From assembly GCA_014802325.1 (NCBI GenBank), contig JAAVCK010000016.1, positions 35,736 through 99,735 of the forward strand: 64,000 nucleotides of DNA, given 5' to 3'. The DNA comes from Bacteroides sp. Its GTDB lineage: Bacteria; Bacteroidota; Bacteroidia; Bacteroidales; Muribaculaceae. Below, one piece after another: positions 37,674-46,056 of the stretch. Numbering within the stretch: the first letter of the stretch is position 1; each line of letters begins with the position of its first letter. The translations under genes and the position numbers were made by a program. The notes under the pieces were generated by a model, which saw only the letters and a program-made list of their open reading frames with translations, ran no database searches and had not been told where the DNA came from.

Positions 37674-38633
37674 ATGATTAAAAATTATAACCCCTTTACA
37701 CCCGACGATCGACTGCGCACTCTCATCGAAGAAAATAGTCTGCTGCTGATGGTACTTGCCCGCTTCGGCATATCATTCGGTTTTGGAGACAAGACTGTGC
37801 GTGAGGTGTGCCGGGAGGATGATGTGGACTGCGGCTCGTTTCTTGCCGTGTGTAATCTTATCGACGGGCGCGACTACTCGCAGTTTACGGTCTCGCTCTC
37901 TTCGCTTATGGGATTTCTTCGCAGCGCACATTCATATTTCCTTGATTTCCTGCTCCCGTCGATACGCCACAAACTGTTGCAGTCGATCAACACTACGCAG
38001 ATTGACGATGTGGCCGTATTGCTACTGAGATTTTTTGACGGATACGTTAGTGAGGTGCGCCGACACATGGAATATGAAAACAGCCGTATATTTTCATACG
38101 TTGACAGTCTGCTGTCAGGTGACGTGACCGACCGCTTCCGCATAGCCGACTATTCTGTGGGACATACAAGTATGGCCGATAAACTCAATGAACTCAAAGA
38201 GGTGTTCATACGCCACTATCATCAGAAAGACAATATGATACTTGCCTCGGCTCTTAGCGACATCATAGCCTGTAATCAGGATTTGTGTTCGCACTGCGAG
38301 ATTGAGGATAAACTGTTTATACCGGCCGTGATGTGCCTCGAAAAGTCGCTGCAACTCAATGAGTCGGAGGCCGATGCAGGCAGCGAAGTAGCTGATGAGC
38401 GCGACGAACTTGTGGAGAGTATGACCGAACGCGAAAAAGATATCATTCGCTGTGTGGCCCGAGGTATGGCTAACAAGGAGATAGCCGACCGGCTGGCACT
38501 GTCGATCAATACCGTAACCACCTACCGCCGGAATATTTCGTCGAAATTACAGATTCACTCCCCGGCCGGACTGACAATTTTTGCGATACTTCACAAACTC
38601 GTGGATATAAATGAAATAGATCCTCACATTTAG
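37674..38633 (+). CDS. Regulator fusing a RIC/ScdA-type hemerythrin domain to a LuxR-type HTH
   Basis: 319 residues from the ATG at 37674 (MIKNYNPFTPDDRL); the ATG at 37650 is possible. Residues 10-60 resemble the ScdA N-terminal domain (LARFGISFGFGDKTVREVC). Residues about 75-235 form a hemerythrin-like bundle whose His and Glu sets (RSAHSYF, RRHMEYEN, RHYHQKDN, SHCEIEDKLF) match the di-iron ligands of RIC/YtfE iron-cluster repair proteins. Residues 250-315 are a LuxR/NarL-type HTH (MTEREKDIIRCVARGMANKEIADRL). The likely job is sensing oxygen, NO or iron at the di-iron centre and controlling the divergent operon. Its last 4 bp overlap the convergent gene. Confidence 0.82.
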   Translation: MIKNYNPFTPDDRLRTLIEENSLLLMVLARFGISFGFGDKTVREVCREDDVDCGSFLAVCNLIDGRDYSQFTVSLSSLMGFLRSAHSYFLDFLLPSIRHKLLQSINTTQIDDVAVLLLRFFDGYVSEVRRHMEYENSRIFSYVDSLLSGDVTDRFRIADYSVGHTSMADKLNELKEVFIRHYHQKDNMILASALSDIIACNQDLCSHCEIEDKLFIPAVMCLEKSLQLNESEADAGSEVADERDELVESMTEREKDIIRCVARGMANKEIADRLALSINTVTTYRRNISSKLQIHSPAGLTIFAILHKLVDINEIDPHI

Positions 38634-39496
38634 CACTTTCCACAATCGCTGCAGCCGTTGCAGATAGGGCGGCTGCCGCATGTCTGACACGTCGCGCGGT
38701 AGTGAGGCCGGTAGAGCTGTTGCGGTTCTATCTCAAATCCGAGAGGGTCGCGGAGGTCAAACTTCATAGGGTGTCCGAAGTGGTTGACCCCGGCTTTCAG
38801 AGCCATTTCCGACTGGATGCGTTTGTCGGGAATGCGGTAGGTGCGACCGTCTTTGATAAACACAGAGCCGGTCTCGATAAAGCAGAATGTGACATCGTGG
38901 CTCCGGCACTGGCCTGACAATGATTTGATCCAGTCGAAATCACACGGTCGGGCTCCATCGTAATTCTCACCACCTGCTATTACCTGCTCTATCGAGCCGG
39001 ATGCGAGATAGCGATCCACATCGAGCGGACCTATCAGAGGAGCCGCCATAAACCCTTTGTGGCGAAATGGCAGATCGAGCAGCACAGGAAGCCGGCGATC
39101 GGCATTAGCCTGGTCCTCACACGATACATTGAGCCATATGTTATCCCAACCATTGCCCCAATCCGAGGGCAGGCAGCTCATGACACGTTCGGGACGCTTG
39201 GTGAGAAGAAAAAATTTTACGTCAGGGCGGCTGCGCATTATGGTCCAGGCGTCGTTGCGCCATCGGTCGGCTTCGGGCAGAAAGAAATCAGAGGTCATGC
39301 ACACTCTTATCAGTTCGCCACTCTGCACTTTGTAGCTTCCGCTGCGGGTCTTGGAGAGCGGATAGTCAAACGCGCGTGTGCGGTATATCTCGCTGCCGTC
39401 GCGGTCACGCTGTCGGTCGAGAAAATACATATAGCAGTGGCGGCAACCTTCACTAATACGTGTGCATCCGTGCCACGGGTTCCAGATATCATGCAT
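38630..39496 (-). CDS. DUF5131 (phage Gp37/Gp68-like) Cys-rich protein
   Basis: 288 residues. The N-terminus, NPWHGCTRISEGCRHCY, is the hallmark of this family, with Cys in a CX6CX2C-type arrangement suggestive of an Fe-S centre and a radical-SAM-like fold. Internal segments such as FLLTKRPERV and WLNVSCEDQANAD are conserved in phage and bacterial homologues. A tail of seven Cys in about 20 residues (CQTCGSRPICNGCSDCGKC) looks like a zinc or cluster knuckle not present in all members. The reaction is unknown. Its transcript begins about 130 nt upstream and carries a 26-codon frame. Confidence 0.75.
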   Translation of the reverse strand: MHDIWNPWHGCTRISEGCRHCYMYFLDRQRDRDGSEIYRTRAFDYPLSKTRSGSYKVQSGELIRVCMTSDFFLPEADRWRNDAWTIMRSRPDVKFFLLTKRPERVMSCLPSDWGNGWDNIWLNVSCEDQANADRRLPVLLDLPFRHKGFMAAPLIGPLDVDRYLASGSIEQVIAGGENYDGARPCDFDWIKSLSGQCRSHDVTFCFIETGSVFIKDGRTYRIPDKRIQSEMALKAGVNHFGHPMKFDLRDPLGFEIEPQQLYRPHYRATCQTCGSRPICNGCSDCGKC

Positions 39497-39524
39497 GATT
39501 GATAATGATAAGTGCGAGCGAAAG

Positions 39525-39605
39525 TCAACTGTTGTCGAATCGTGTCACGACATTTCTTGCCTGGCAGATTTCGTGAATTGAATTGAAAAACTCTTTTTTA
39601 CTCAT
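39525..39605 (-). CDS. Short leader ORF (26 codons) upstream of DUF5131
   Basis: Between the -7 element at 39626-39633 and the DUF5131 start lies a complete frame, MSKKEFFNSIHEICQARNVV followed by TRFDNS and TGA. It starts about 20 nt after the expected transcript start and ends 28 bp before the next ATG. I do not recognise it. It may be a regulatory upstream frame, a small protein or the remnant of a longer gene. Confidence 0.4.
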   Translation of the reverse strand: MSKKEFFNSIHEICQARNVVTRFDNS

Positions 39606-39625
39606 ATCGGCATTACTTTTCAGTA

Positions 39626-39633
39626 CAAAGATA
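39626..39633 (-). promoter_or_regulatory. -7 element upstream of the DUF5131 unit
   Basis: TATCTTTG on the minus strand, exact consensus. Confidence 0.55.
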
Positions 39634-39753
39634 GTGATAAAAATATCATAGTGTATGAGCTATCCAGTATTTATTATCCTCTGACGCATTGCAGGCTTAA
39701 GCAGCGAAATCTCCCGCGGAAATTTTTGATGAAAATAAGACTTGACTGAGCCT

Positions 39754-39867
39754 AAATGTTTGGAAAATCACGAAAAACGGCGATTTAAATATTTGGAAAA
39801 TCACGAAAAATGGCGATTTAAATGTTTGGAAAATTACAAAAAAGTACTATTAAATGTTGGAAATCAG
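39754..39867. repeat. 33-bp tandem repeats upstream of the AAA/DUF4143 gene
   Basis: Copies start at 39754, 39787 and 39820, with a partial fourth at 39852. Each begins AAATGTTTGGAAAATCACGA and the first two continue to GGCGATTT. Copies 1 and 2 differ at two positions; the later ones diverge. Each unit holds a weak AAATC...GATTT hairpin and a TTTG. There are no spacers, so it is not CRISPR. The last copy supplies the -33 element of the promoter. Confidence 0.75.
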
Positions 39868-39887
39868 AGATGTAATTATTATCTTTG
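39857..39887 (+). promoter_or_regulatory. Promoter of the AAA/DUF4143 gene
   Basis: TTG at 39857-39859, 20 bp spacer, TATCTTTG at 39880-39887. It lies downstream of the ATG at 39854 and so excludes that codon as the start. Confidence 0.65.
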
Positions 39888-39910
39888 CGTCTATATACGA
39901 AAGGCGAAAA

Positions 39911-41287
39911 ATGTATTATAGACGAATAATTGATTCATATCTGAAAGAGTGGTCGGAAAGGTCCACTCATAAACCGGTCTTACTGCGAGGCGCAGGGCAG
40001 GTTGGAAAGTCGACCGCCGTGCGTCATCTTGCAGAATCCTTTGATAATTTTGTAGAGATAAACTTTGAGCGTCATCCTGAATATATCCAGCTATTCAAAG
40101 AGAATTTGGATGTTAGACGGATTGTTTCGCAAATGGAAGCTCTTTCAGGACAAAATATTACACCCGGAAAAACTTTACTTTTTTTCGATGAAATCCAGTT
40201 TTGTAAAGAAGCCATAATGTCGTTGAGGTTCTTCAAAGAAGATATGGCCGAACTCCATGTTGTGGCCGCCGGCTCGTTATTGGAATTTGCGTTAACCGAA
40301 TTACCCACTTTTGGTATAGGTAGAATTCATTCTATGTTTATGTACCCGATGACTTTTGATGAATTTTTACAAGCAAATGGAGAGGATGCACTGCTGAAAT
40401 TGAGAAACAATTCTGATGCGGAACATCCGTTGCCGATACCTCTTTACGACAAGATGATAGGATTACTGCGCACGTATATGCTTGTAGGGGGTATGCCGGA
40501 AGTTGTTGCCAAGTGGGTGGAAACTCATGACTATCTGCAATGTCAAGAAATTCAGGATGATATAGTGGTAGGATACGAAGATGATTTTCCGAAGTATAGC
40601 TCAAGAGTTAACTCTCAGTTGCTCAGACAGACACTCAGGAGTGTGGCCACTCAGTGTTCACGGAAATTTGTGTATTCGGAAGTCGGTGCGTATCGCTCTG
40701 AAGAAGTAAAAAAAGCTCTTGATCTCCTAATCCTTGCCGGAATCTGTGTTCCTGTCACCAAGACGTCGGGCAATGGATTGCCGTTCGGAGGGGAGTCGGA
40801 TAATTCTTATAGAAAAATTTTGATTCTTGACTGCGGCTTGTTGATGCGCCTGCTAAATATGTCGCTTGGAAATGTATCTGAGCTAACGGCTTTGATTCTA
40901 ACCGGCGATGAAATTGATCTTGTCAATAAGGGTCCGATGGGAGAGATGATTGCCGGTCTTGAGATGATAAGGTACAAGAGTCCGAATATCAGACATGAAT
41001 TATATTATTGGCAACGTACGGCTAAAAATTCTTTGGCAGAGGTGGATTATCTGTCAGAGCATAATATCAAGGTTTTGCCAATAGAGGTCAAAGCCGGAGT
41101 CAAGGGCGGGATGAAAAGCCTGTGGATATTCATGCGTGAAAAGAATCTTAATCTCGGAGTAAGATGTTCGCTTGAAAACTTTGGCAAGTTTACGTATACT
41201 GACAATCTGGCCGATGATGCACTCCGACAAGTGGTGATATGTCCGCTGTTTGCTATGTCAATGTTGCAGAAACTTCTCAGTGACTGA
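39911..41287 (+). CDS. AAA ATPase with DUF4143 nuclease-like C-terminus
   Basis: 458 residues from the ATG at 39911 (MYYRRIIDSYLKEW), fixed by the promoter at 39857-39887. An AAA_14 domain has Walker A RGAGQVGKSTAVRHL and Walker B TLLFFDEIQF. The C-terminal DUF4143 domain contains SLAEVDYL and VLPIEVKAG, which look like the acidic and E-x-K motifs of the PD-(D/E)xK fold. Such genes are scattered and numerous in Bacteroidales, but no cellular role is agreed. The gene is clearly more AT-rich than its neighbours and has a repeat array upstream, both signs of separate acquisition. Confidence 0.85.
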   Translation: MYYRRIIDSYLKEWSERSTHKPVLLRGAGQVGKSTAVRHLAESFDNFVEINFERHPEYIQLFKENLDVRRIVSQMEALSGQNITPGKTLLFFDEIQFCKEAIMSLRFFKEDMAELHVVAAGSLLEFALTELPTFGIGRIHSMFMYPMTFDEFLQANGEDALLKLRNNSDAEHPLPIPLYDKMIGLLRTYMLVGGMPEVVAKWVETHDYLQCQEIQDDIVVGYEDDFPKYSSRVNSQLLRQTLRSVATQCSRKFVYSEVGAYRSEEVKKALDLLILAGICVPVTKTSGNGLPFGGESDNSYRKILILDCGLLMRLLNMSLGNVSELTALILTGDEIDLVNKGPMGEMIAGLEMIRYKSPNIRHELYYWQRTAKNSLAEVDYLSEHNIKVLPIEVKAGVKGGMKSLWIFMREKNLNLGVRCSLENFGKFTYTDNLADDALRQVVICPLFAMSMLQKLLSD

Positions 41288-41300
41288 AATAAATATTATG

Positions 41301-41334
41301 GGCCGGGAATTCAGTAAAAAAAGGATTCCCGGCC
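41301..41334. terminator. Terminator between convergent ATPase and rubredoxin genes
   Basis: A perfect 10-bp stem GGCCGGGAAT (41301-41310) / ATTCCCGGCC (41325-41334), followed by TTTACATT on the plus strand; it can serve both directions. Confidence 0.8.
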
Positions 41335-41358
41335 TTTACATTATAAATTTCTGCAAAA

Positions 41359-41520
41359 TCAGTCTTCTTTGCTGAACTGGTCTTTGCCTACGCCACATAC
41401 TGGGCATACCCAGTCATCGGGCAGGTCTTCAAACTTGGTGCCGGGGGCAATACCATTGTCGGGGTCACCTACTGCGGGGTCATATACCCATTCGCAAACG
41501 TCGCATACATACTTGTCCAT
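41359..41520 (-). CDS. Rubredoxin
   Basis: 53 residues: [19 protein letters not shown] at the N-terminus and [13 protein letters not shown] near the C-terminus, giving the two CxxCG-type knuckles that bind one iron. It is a one-electron carrier, commonly feeding reductases that remove oxygen, superoxide or peroxide. It starts 16 bp after the hcp stop and so is probably co-transcribed with hcp and the cupin gene. Confidence 0.95.
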   Translation of the reverse strand: MDKYVCDVCEWVYDPAVGDPDNGIAPGTKFEDLPDDWVCPVCGVGKDQFSKED

Positions 41521-41536
41521 AATTTGTCTTGTTTTT

Positions 41537-43195
41537 TTAGTTGTTATTGATTAGAGTAGCTATATCGTTTTCAACAGTGGAGATGGTGCCGATATTGAAA
41601 TTGTCCTGAAGCACCTTGAGAATGTCGGAGGTAAAGAATGCCGGCAGGGTAGGACCTGTGTGGATATTTTTAACACCGAGTGAGAGAAGAGCCAGAAGCA
41701 CTATCACGGCTTTCTGCTCATACCATGCGATATTGAAAGCCAGAGGCAGATCATTGATGCTGTCGAGTCCGAAGGCATCTTTAAGTGCCATAGCTATGCG
41801 GACGAGCGAATAAGAGTCGTTGCACTGGCCGGCGTCAAGCACGCGGGGCACACCTTCGATGTCGCCCAGCGGCAACTTGTTATAGCGATATTTGGCACAT
41901 CCGGCTGTAAGGATCACACAGTCCTCAGGCAGAGCTTCGGCGAAACGGGTGTAGTAGTCGCGCGATGGGAATCGACCGTCGCAACCGGCCATAACCACAA
42001 ACTTGCGTATCTTACCGCGCTTGATGAGATCTACAATCTTGGGCGCGAGTTCCTCTACCTGATGGTGGGCAAAACCACCTATTATTTCGCCGTGTTCGAT
42101 TTCCACAGGGGGCTGACACTGCTTGGCGCGTGCGATTACTTCGGAGAAATCATGACGGCCTTCGGCGTCGGCTTCGATATGGTGTGTGCCAGGCATGTCG
42201 ACCACACCGAGAGTATACACGCGGTCAGTATAAGTAGTGGTCTTGCGAGGAGGGACGATACAGTTGGAAGTAAATACAAAACATCCGTTGAATGTCTCAA
42301 ACTCGTCGATCTGTTTCCACCAAGCGTTACCGTAGTTACCGGCAAAATGAGGATATTTCTTGAAATATGGATAATACTGTCCGGGCAACATCTCGGAGTG
42401 AGTGTAGACATCCACGCCTGTACCGGCTGTCTGCTCAAGCAGTTCTTCGAGGTCACGCAGATCATGGCCCGAGATAAGGATACCGGGGTTATTACGGACG
42501 CCTATATCTACCTTGGTGATTTCGGGATTACCATATCTGCCCGTATTTGCCGAGTCGAGGAGAGCCATAGCCTTTACGCCACCTTCGCCCATGTAGAGCA
42601 CGAGTTTGATAAGTTCGTCGACAGTGATGTCGGTGCGGCTTACTTCTTTCATCACCTTTTCGATTACGGCATAGACGTCGTCGTCCTCATAGCCGAGATT
42701 TGCGGCATGGCGGGCATAGGCGGCAGCTCCTTTGGCTCCGTAGATGGCGAGCTGCTTGAGGCCGCGCTTGTCAGCATCGGTTTCGGCAAGAACACCGGTC
42801 ACGGGTTCGAGCTTTTCGCAATCTTCAGGTTCGGCTTCAAGGGTCACTTCGGGAGCGTCGGGCACTTTCAATCCAAGCTCACGGCACTGAGCTATGAGTT
42901 CGCGCTTCATTTCAAATGCGCGACGTATGAATCCGTCAAGCGAGGGATTGTCGAAGTTGGCGTTAGTGATAGTGGTGAACAGAGCGTCGATGACCTGATG
43001 GTCGGCATCGCAACGTGACGCACCCGCTCCGCGGAGCAGATCATTGAGTATCGCCACGCCTCGGGTAGCGTAGAGCAGAAGATCCATACGTGCCGATGTC
43101 TCCGGCAGTTTTCCACATACGCCACGGAGTGTGCATCCTGTTCCTTTAGCTGTCTCCTGACACTGATAGCAGAACATTTTAGCTGTAGTATCCAT
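41537..43195 (-). CDS. hcp: Hybrid cluster protein (hydroxylamine / NO reductase)
   Basis: 552 residues, normal length. The N-terminal cluster motif is [22 protein letters not shown] (Cys at 9, 12, then 21 and 27). Hybrid-cluster ligands appear later in [33 protein letters not shown] and [11 protein letters not shown]. Hcp proteins reduce NO and hydroxylamine under anaerobic nitrosative stress. The gene follows a cupin gene by 32 bp and precedes rubredoxin, forming a three-gene stress operon. Confidence 0.95.
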   Translation of the reverse strand: MDTTAKMFCYQCQETAKGTGCTLRGVCGKLPETSARMDLLLYATRGVAILNDLLRGAGASRCDADHQVIDALFTTITNANFDNPSLDGFIRRAFEMKRELIAQCRELGLKVPDAPEVTLEAEPEDCEKLEPVTGVLAETDADKRGLKQLAIYGAKGAAAYARHAANLGYEDDDVYAVIEKVMKEVSRTDITVDELIKLVLYMGEGGVKAMALLDSANTGRYGNPEITKVDIGVRNNPGILISGHDLRDLEELLEQTAGTGVDVYTHSEMLPGQYYPYFKKYPHFAGNYGNAWWKQIDEFETFNGCFVFTSNCIVPPRKTTTYTDRVYTLGVVDMPGTHHIEADAEGRHDFSEVIARAKQCQPPVEIEHGEIIGGFAHHQVEELAPKIVDLIKRGKIRKFVVMAGCDGRFPSRDYYTRFAEALPEDCVILTAGCAKYRYNKLPLGDIEGVPRVLDAGQCNDSYSLVRIAMALKDAFGLDSINDLPLAFNIAWYEQKAVIVLLALLSLGVKNIHTGPTLPAFFTSDILKVLQDNFNIGTISTVENDIATLINNN

Positions 43196-43227
43196 ATATC
43201 TCTCTCCGATTTTTAATGATTAACGAA

Positions 43228-43557
43228 TCATGCTTTTACTTTCACGAGCATCATTTTTGAATCGGCAACAGCCTTCACGCTGTGCGGTACGTCGTGACCC
43301 ATGAGCAGGAATTCACCAGCGCTGATGGTGTGGACTTTGTCGAGCATAGTAAACTCGATCTTACCTTCTACTACATTTACCATCACTTCGGCCGGAGCAG
43401 TGTGGGTGTCAAGTACCTGGCCGGCTTTAAGTGCTACGAGAACAACGCCGCCATTGGCAGTAGAAAAAATATTTTTAAAATGTGCTCGGTCGTCGGTGCT
43501 TCTGATCTGGGAGGCGAGAGGATATACTTCGCCAAAACGGTATTCAGTATCTAACAT
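43228..43557 (-). CDS. Small cupin protein
   Basis: 109 residues from the ATG at 43557 (MLDTEYRFGEVYP). A single cupin barrel: GGVVLVALKAGQVLDTHTAPAEVMVNVVEGK holds the first motif and AGEFLLMGHDVPHSV the second, with His residues that may bind a metal. It is the first gene of the cupin-hcp-rubredoxin operon; in Bacteroidales such cupins commonly sit next to hcp, so a role in nitrosative stress is likely although no reaction is known. The upstream in-frame start is unlikely. Confidence 0.85.
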   Translation of the reverse strand: MLDTEYRFGEVYPLASQIRSTDDRAHFKNIFSTANGGVVLVALKAGQVLDTHTAPAEVMVNVVEGKIEFTMLDKVHTISAGEFLLMGHDVPHSVKAVADSKMMLVKVKA

Positions 43558-43677
43558 AATAATAGTAATAATTTGTTTGTTTCTTGCTATTTCAACGCCT
43601 GTATCGGTGCTTTTGTTCATTTCAACATAACCGCGCGTAGGGGTGTTATATAGTATAAGAACAAAAAAATCAGTAAT

Positions 43678-44040
43678 ATGTCACAAAAGATTCAGATTAA
43701 AAGAGCGTATGATCCGGCCGAAGCTACCGACGGTTTCCGGGTATATATAGATCGCCTATGGCCTCGCGGACTCTCGCACGAGACTTTCCATTATGACTTG
43801 TGGGATAAGAATATAGCACCATCCACCGAATTGCGTGAATGGTTTCACGCCGACCCGGAGGAGCGCTGGGAGGGATTTGTGGAAAAATATAAAGCCGAAT
43901 TGGCTGGCAATCCGGCTTTTGGTGAATTGGTGGCGACGATCAATGATCGTCCTGTCGTCACGCTACTTTATTCGTCGCACGACCGCGAGCATAATAATGC
44001 TGTGGTAGTGATGGAGACGCTTACATCGCAAAAACATTGA
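43678..44040 (+). CDS. DUF488 (YeaO-type) protein
   Basis: 120 residues. The start QIKRAYDPAEATDGFRVYID, the RLWPRGLSHE motif and late PVVTLLYSSHDREHNNAVVV match the YeaO branch of DUF488. Function unknown. It is divergent from the hcp operon and its last 20 bp overlap the convergent SDR gene. Confidence 0.88.
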   Translation: MSQKIQIKRAYDPAEATDGFRVYIDRLWPRGLSHETFHYDLWDKNIAPSTELREWFHADPEERWEGFVEKYKAELAGNPAFGELVATINDRPVVTLLYSSHDREHNNAVVVMETLTSQKH

Positions 44041-44833
44041 ATCCGCCGTCGACCACGGCTACCGTGCCTGTCACAAACGATGAGGCATCGGATATAAGAT
44101 ACTGAATAGTACCGCAAAGTTCTTCCGGACGTCCGAAACGGCCGAAAGGAGTCTGGCGGATCACGTCGGCACCACGCTCGGTCAGCGACCCGTCAGGGTT
44201 GGTGAGCAGCGCCCGATTCTGGTTGGTGAGGAAAAATCCCGGAGCTATTGCATTGACTCGGATAGAGGGAGAGAATTTTTTTGCCACTTCATTTGCCAGA
44301 AAGGCGGTGAAGTTGCTGATTCCGGCTTTGGCTGCGGCATATCCGGCCACACGGGTCAGCGGGCGGAACGCGGCCATCGACGAGAAGTTGACTATCGAGC
44401 CGCTGCCGGCTTCCACCATAGGCTTCAGGAATATCTGAGTCGGAAGCACGGTGCCCGACAGATTTATATCGACCACTTTGCGGAAGTCGGCTATATCGAG
44501 ATCAAACACGTTGCCCGTGGGTGCTATCGTAGCGCCGGGCATGTTGCCGCCGGCTGCGTTGAGAAGTGCGTCGATGCGGCCATAGCGGGCGAGAATATCG
44601 TCGCGGTTCTGTTCGAGTACTTTGGCATCAAGCACATCGGTGGTAAGAAACATGGCCTCTCCACCATCTTTCTTTATGGCCTCGACTATAGCGAGGCCCT
44701 CGTCGGCACGACGCCCCATTACCACAACCTTGGCTCCCTGTCGGGCGAGATACTCTGATATGCAGTGACCAAGCACACCGGTACCACCCGTGATGGCCAC
44801 CACTTTGTCTTTTACGGAAAACAATTCGTTCAT
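44021..44833 (-). CDS. SDR oxidoreductase, probable D-mannonate oxidoreductase (fructuronate reductase)
   Basis: 270 residues, classical short-chain dehydrogenase: Rossmann motif ITGGTGVLGHCISEYLA, NAAGG at about 95, catalytic Ser in NFSSMAA, YAAAKAGI (Tyr and Lys), and PGFFLTNQNRALL. It begins 5 bp after the uxuA stop, and in Bacteroidetes an SDR in this position replaces the unrelated enterobacterial UxuB, reducing D-fructuronate to D-mannonate with NAD(P)H. The substrate call rests mainly on this neighbour. Confidence 0.82.
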   Translation of the reverse strand: MNELFSVKDKVVAITGGTGVLGHCISEYLARQGAKVVVMGRRADEGLAIVEAIKKDGGEAMFLTTDVLDAKVLEQNRDDILARYGRIDALLNAAGGNMPGATIAPTGNVFDLDIADFRKVVDINLSGTVLPTQIFLKPMVEAGSGSIVNFSSMAAFRPLTRVAGYAAAKAGISNFTAFLANEVAKKFSPSIRVNAIAPGFFLTNQNRALLTNPDGSLTERGADVIRQTPFGRFGRPEELCGTIQYLISDASSFVTGTVAVVDGGFNVFAM

Positions 44834-44838
44834 AGTTA

Positions 44839-45999
44839 TTAATTTTCAGTGTTGACCGTAGCCATTATGCCCGACACCATACCGAGGGCAAGCATGCGGC
44901 CATGGAAAGAATATCCGGCATTATAACCCATTTTCTCGTCGCCGAGCATGAGGGGAGCGTGATCCACACGCATAGGCACGTCGGGGCGCTCGCGCTCAAA
45001 GATGCGCACCACCTCTATGAGCCGGGGATCAAGGTGGCTCGACTCCTTGAAGTCGCCGTCGGGCATCACGCGGCATATTCGGGCATGTACGAAATGAGTG
45101 CGCGGAGCATATTTCGCGGCGAGCGCCACTACATCGTTATGCGCACCGGCGCTCAGTGAACCTGCACAGAAAGTCAGTCCGTTGTGAGGATTGTCGACCG
45201 CTTTGAGAAAAGCCTCTATGTCAGCGTCGCAGGTGACTATTCGCGGAAGTCCGAACAGTGGCATGGGAGGATCGTCGGGGTGAACGCACATGTTGATGTC
45301 GTATTCCTCACATACAGGCATGATTTTTTCAAGAAAATACTTCATGTTCTCGCGCAGCCGGTCAGCATCGATTCCTTTGTAAAGATCGAGCAGACGGCGA
45401 AATTTCTCTACCGGGTCGTTGTCGGTTTCAGATATGTTTCCGCCCACGAAGCCCTGCGTCTTCACGATGATATTCTCCACGAGGCGCTTCTCATCGTCGG
45501 GTGTCATCTTCTTGCGCAACTCATCCACACGAGCCAGCGTGGAGGCATCCCACGACTCGCGGGCACCATCGCGCTTGAGGATGTATATGTCGAAATAAGC
45601 CATTTCGGCCATATTGAAATAAAGGCTCGATGTGCCGTCGGGGTTAGGATTTTCCAGATCAGTGCGAGCCCAGTCGAGCACGGGCATGAAGTTATAGCAT
45701 ATAGTCTTCACTCCGGCCTTACCGAGATTGCGAAGACTCTCTATATAATTGTCGATAAGAATATCGCGGTCAGCTCCTCCATATTTTATGCTTTCGCTTA
45801 CGGGCAGACTCTCCACAACGCTCCATCGCAGACCGTGGTCTTCGATATAATCGCGCATTTTTATCACCTCATCCTCACTCCATACCTCGCCGGCCGGCAG
45901 GTGATGCAGTGATGTGACTATGCCTTCCACGCCTATCTGCTTAAGCATGTTAAGAGTTATAGGATCAGACGGACCAAACCATCGCCATGTTTTTTCCAT
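44839..45999 (-). CDS. uxuA: Mannonate dehydratase
   Basis: 386 residues, normal length. It dehydrates D-mannonate to 2-dehydro-3-deoxy-D-gluconate in glucuronate catabolism. The start WRWFGPSDPITLNMLKQIG, ICYNFMPVLDWARTDL, NMCVHPDDPP and FVHARICR are conserved, and the metal-site His and Cys residues are in place (LTFCAGSLSAG). Operon with the downstream SDR. Together with the PL11 lyase in this window it fits use of plant or host uronates. Confidence 0.95.
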   Translation of the reverse strand: MEKTWRWFGPSDPITLNMLKQIGVEGIVTSLHHLPAGEVWSEDEVIKMRDYIEDHGLRWSVVESLPVSESIKYGGADRDILIDNYIESLRNLGKAGVKTICYNFMPVLDWARTDLENPNPDGTSSLYFNMAEMAYFDIYILKRDGARESWDASTLARVDELRKKMTPDDEKRLVENIIVKTQGFVGGNISETDNDPVEKFRRLLDLYKGIDADRLRENMKYFLEKIMPVCEEYDINMCVHPDDPPMPLFGLPRIVTCDADIEAFLKAVDNPHNGLTFCAGSLSAGAHNDVVALAAKYAPRTHFVHARICRVMPDGDFKESSHLDPRLIEVVRIFERERPDVPMRVDHAPLMLGDEKMGYNAGYSFHGRMLALGMVSGIMATVNTEN

Positions 46000-46056
46000 A
46001 AATATAATTTGTTAGGTGTGTTACTGTAGAAATAACACTTTTTCCCTGGAATTAGT

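Noticed and set aside
39754..39867. Possible CRISPR array
   Set aside because: The 33-bp units are directly adjacent without unique spacers, and no cas gene is present.
39854..39910. ATG at 39854 as start of the AAA/DUF4143 protein
   Set aside because: It precedes the -7 element at 39880-39887; the ATG at 39911 gives the normal N-terminus.
42062..43018. 318-codon frame antisense to hcp
   Set aside because: Shadow of a certain gene in the opposite strand.
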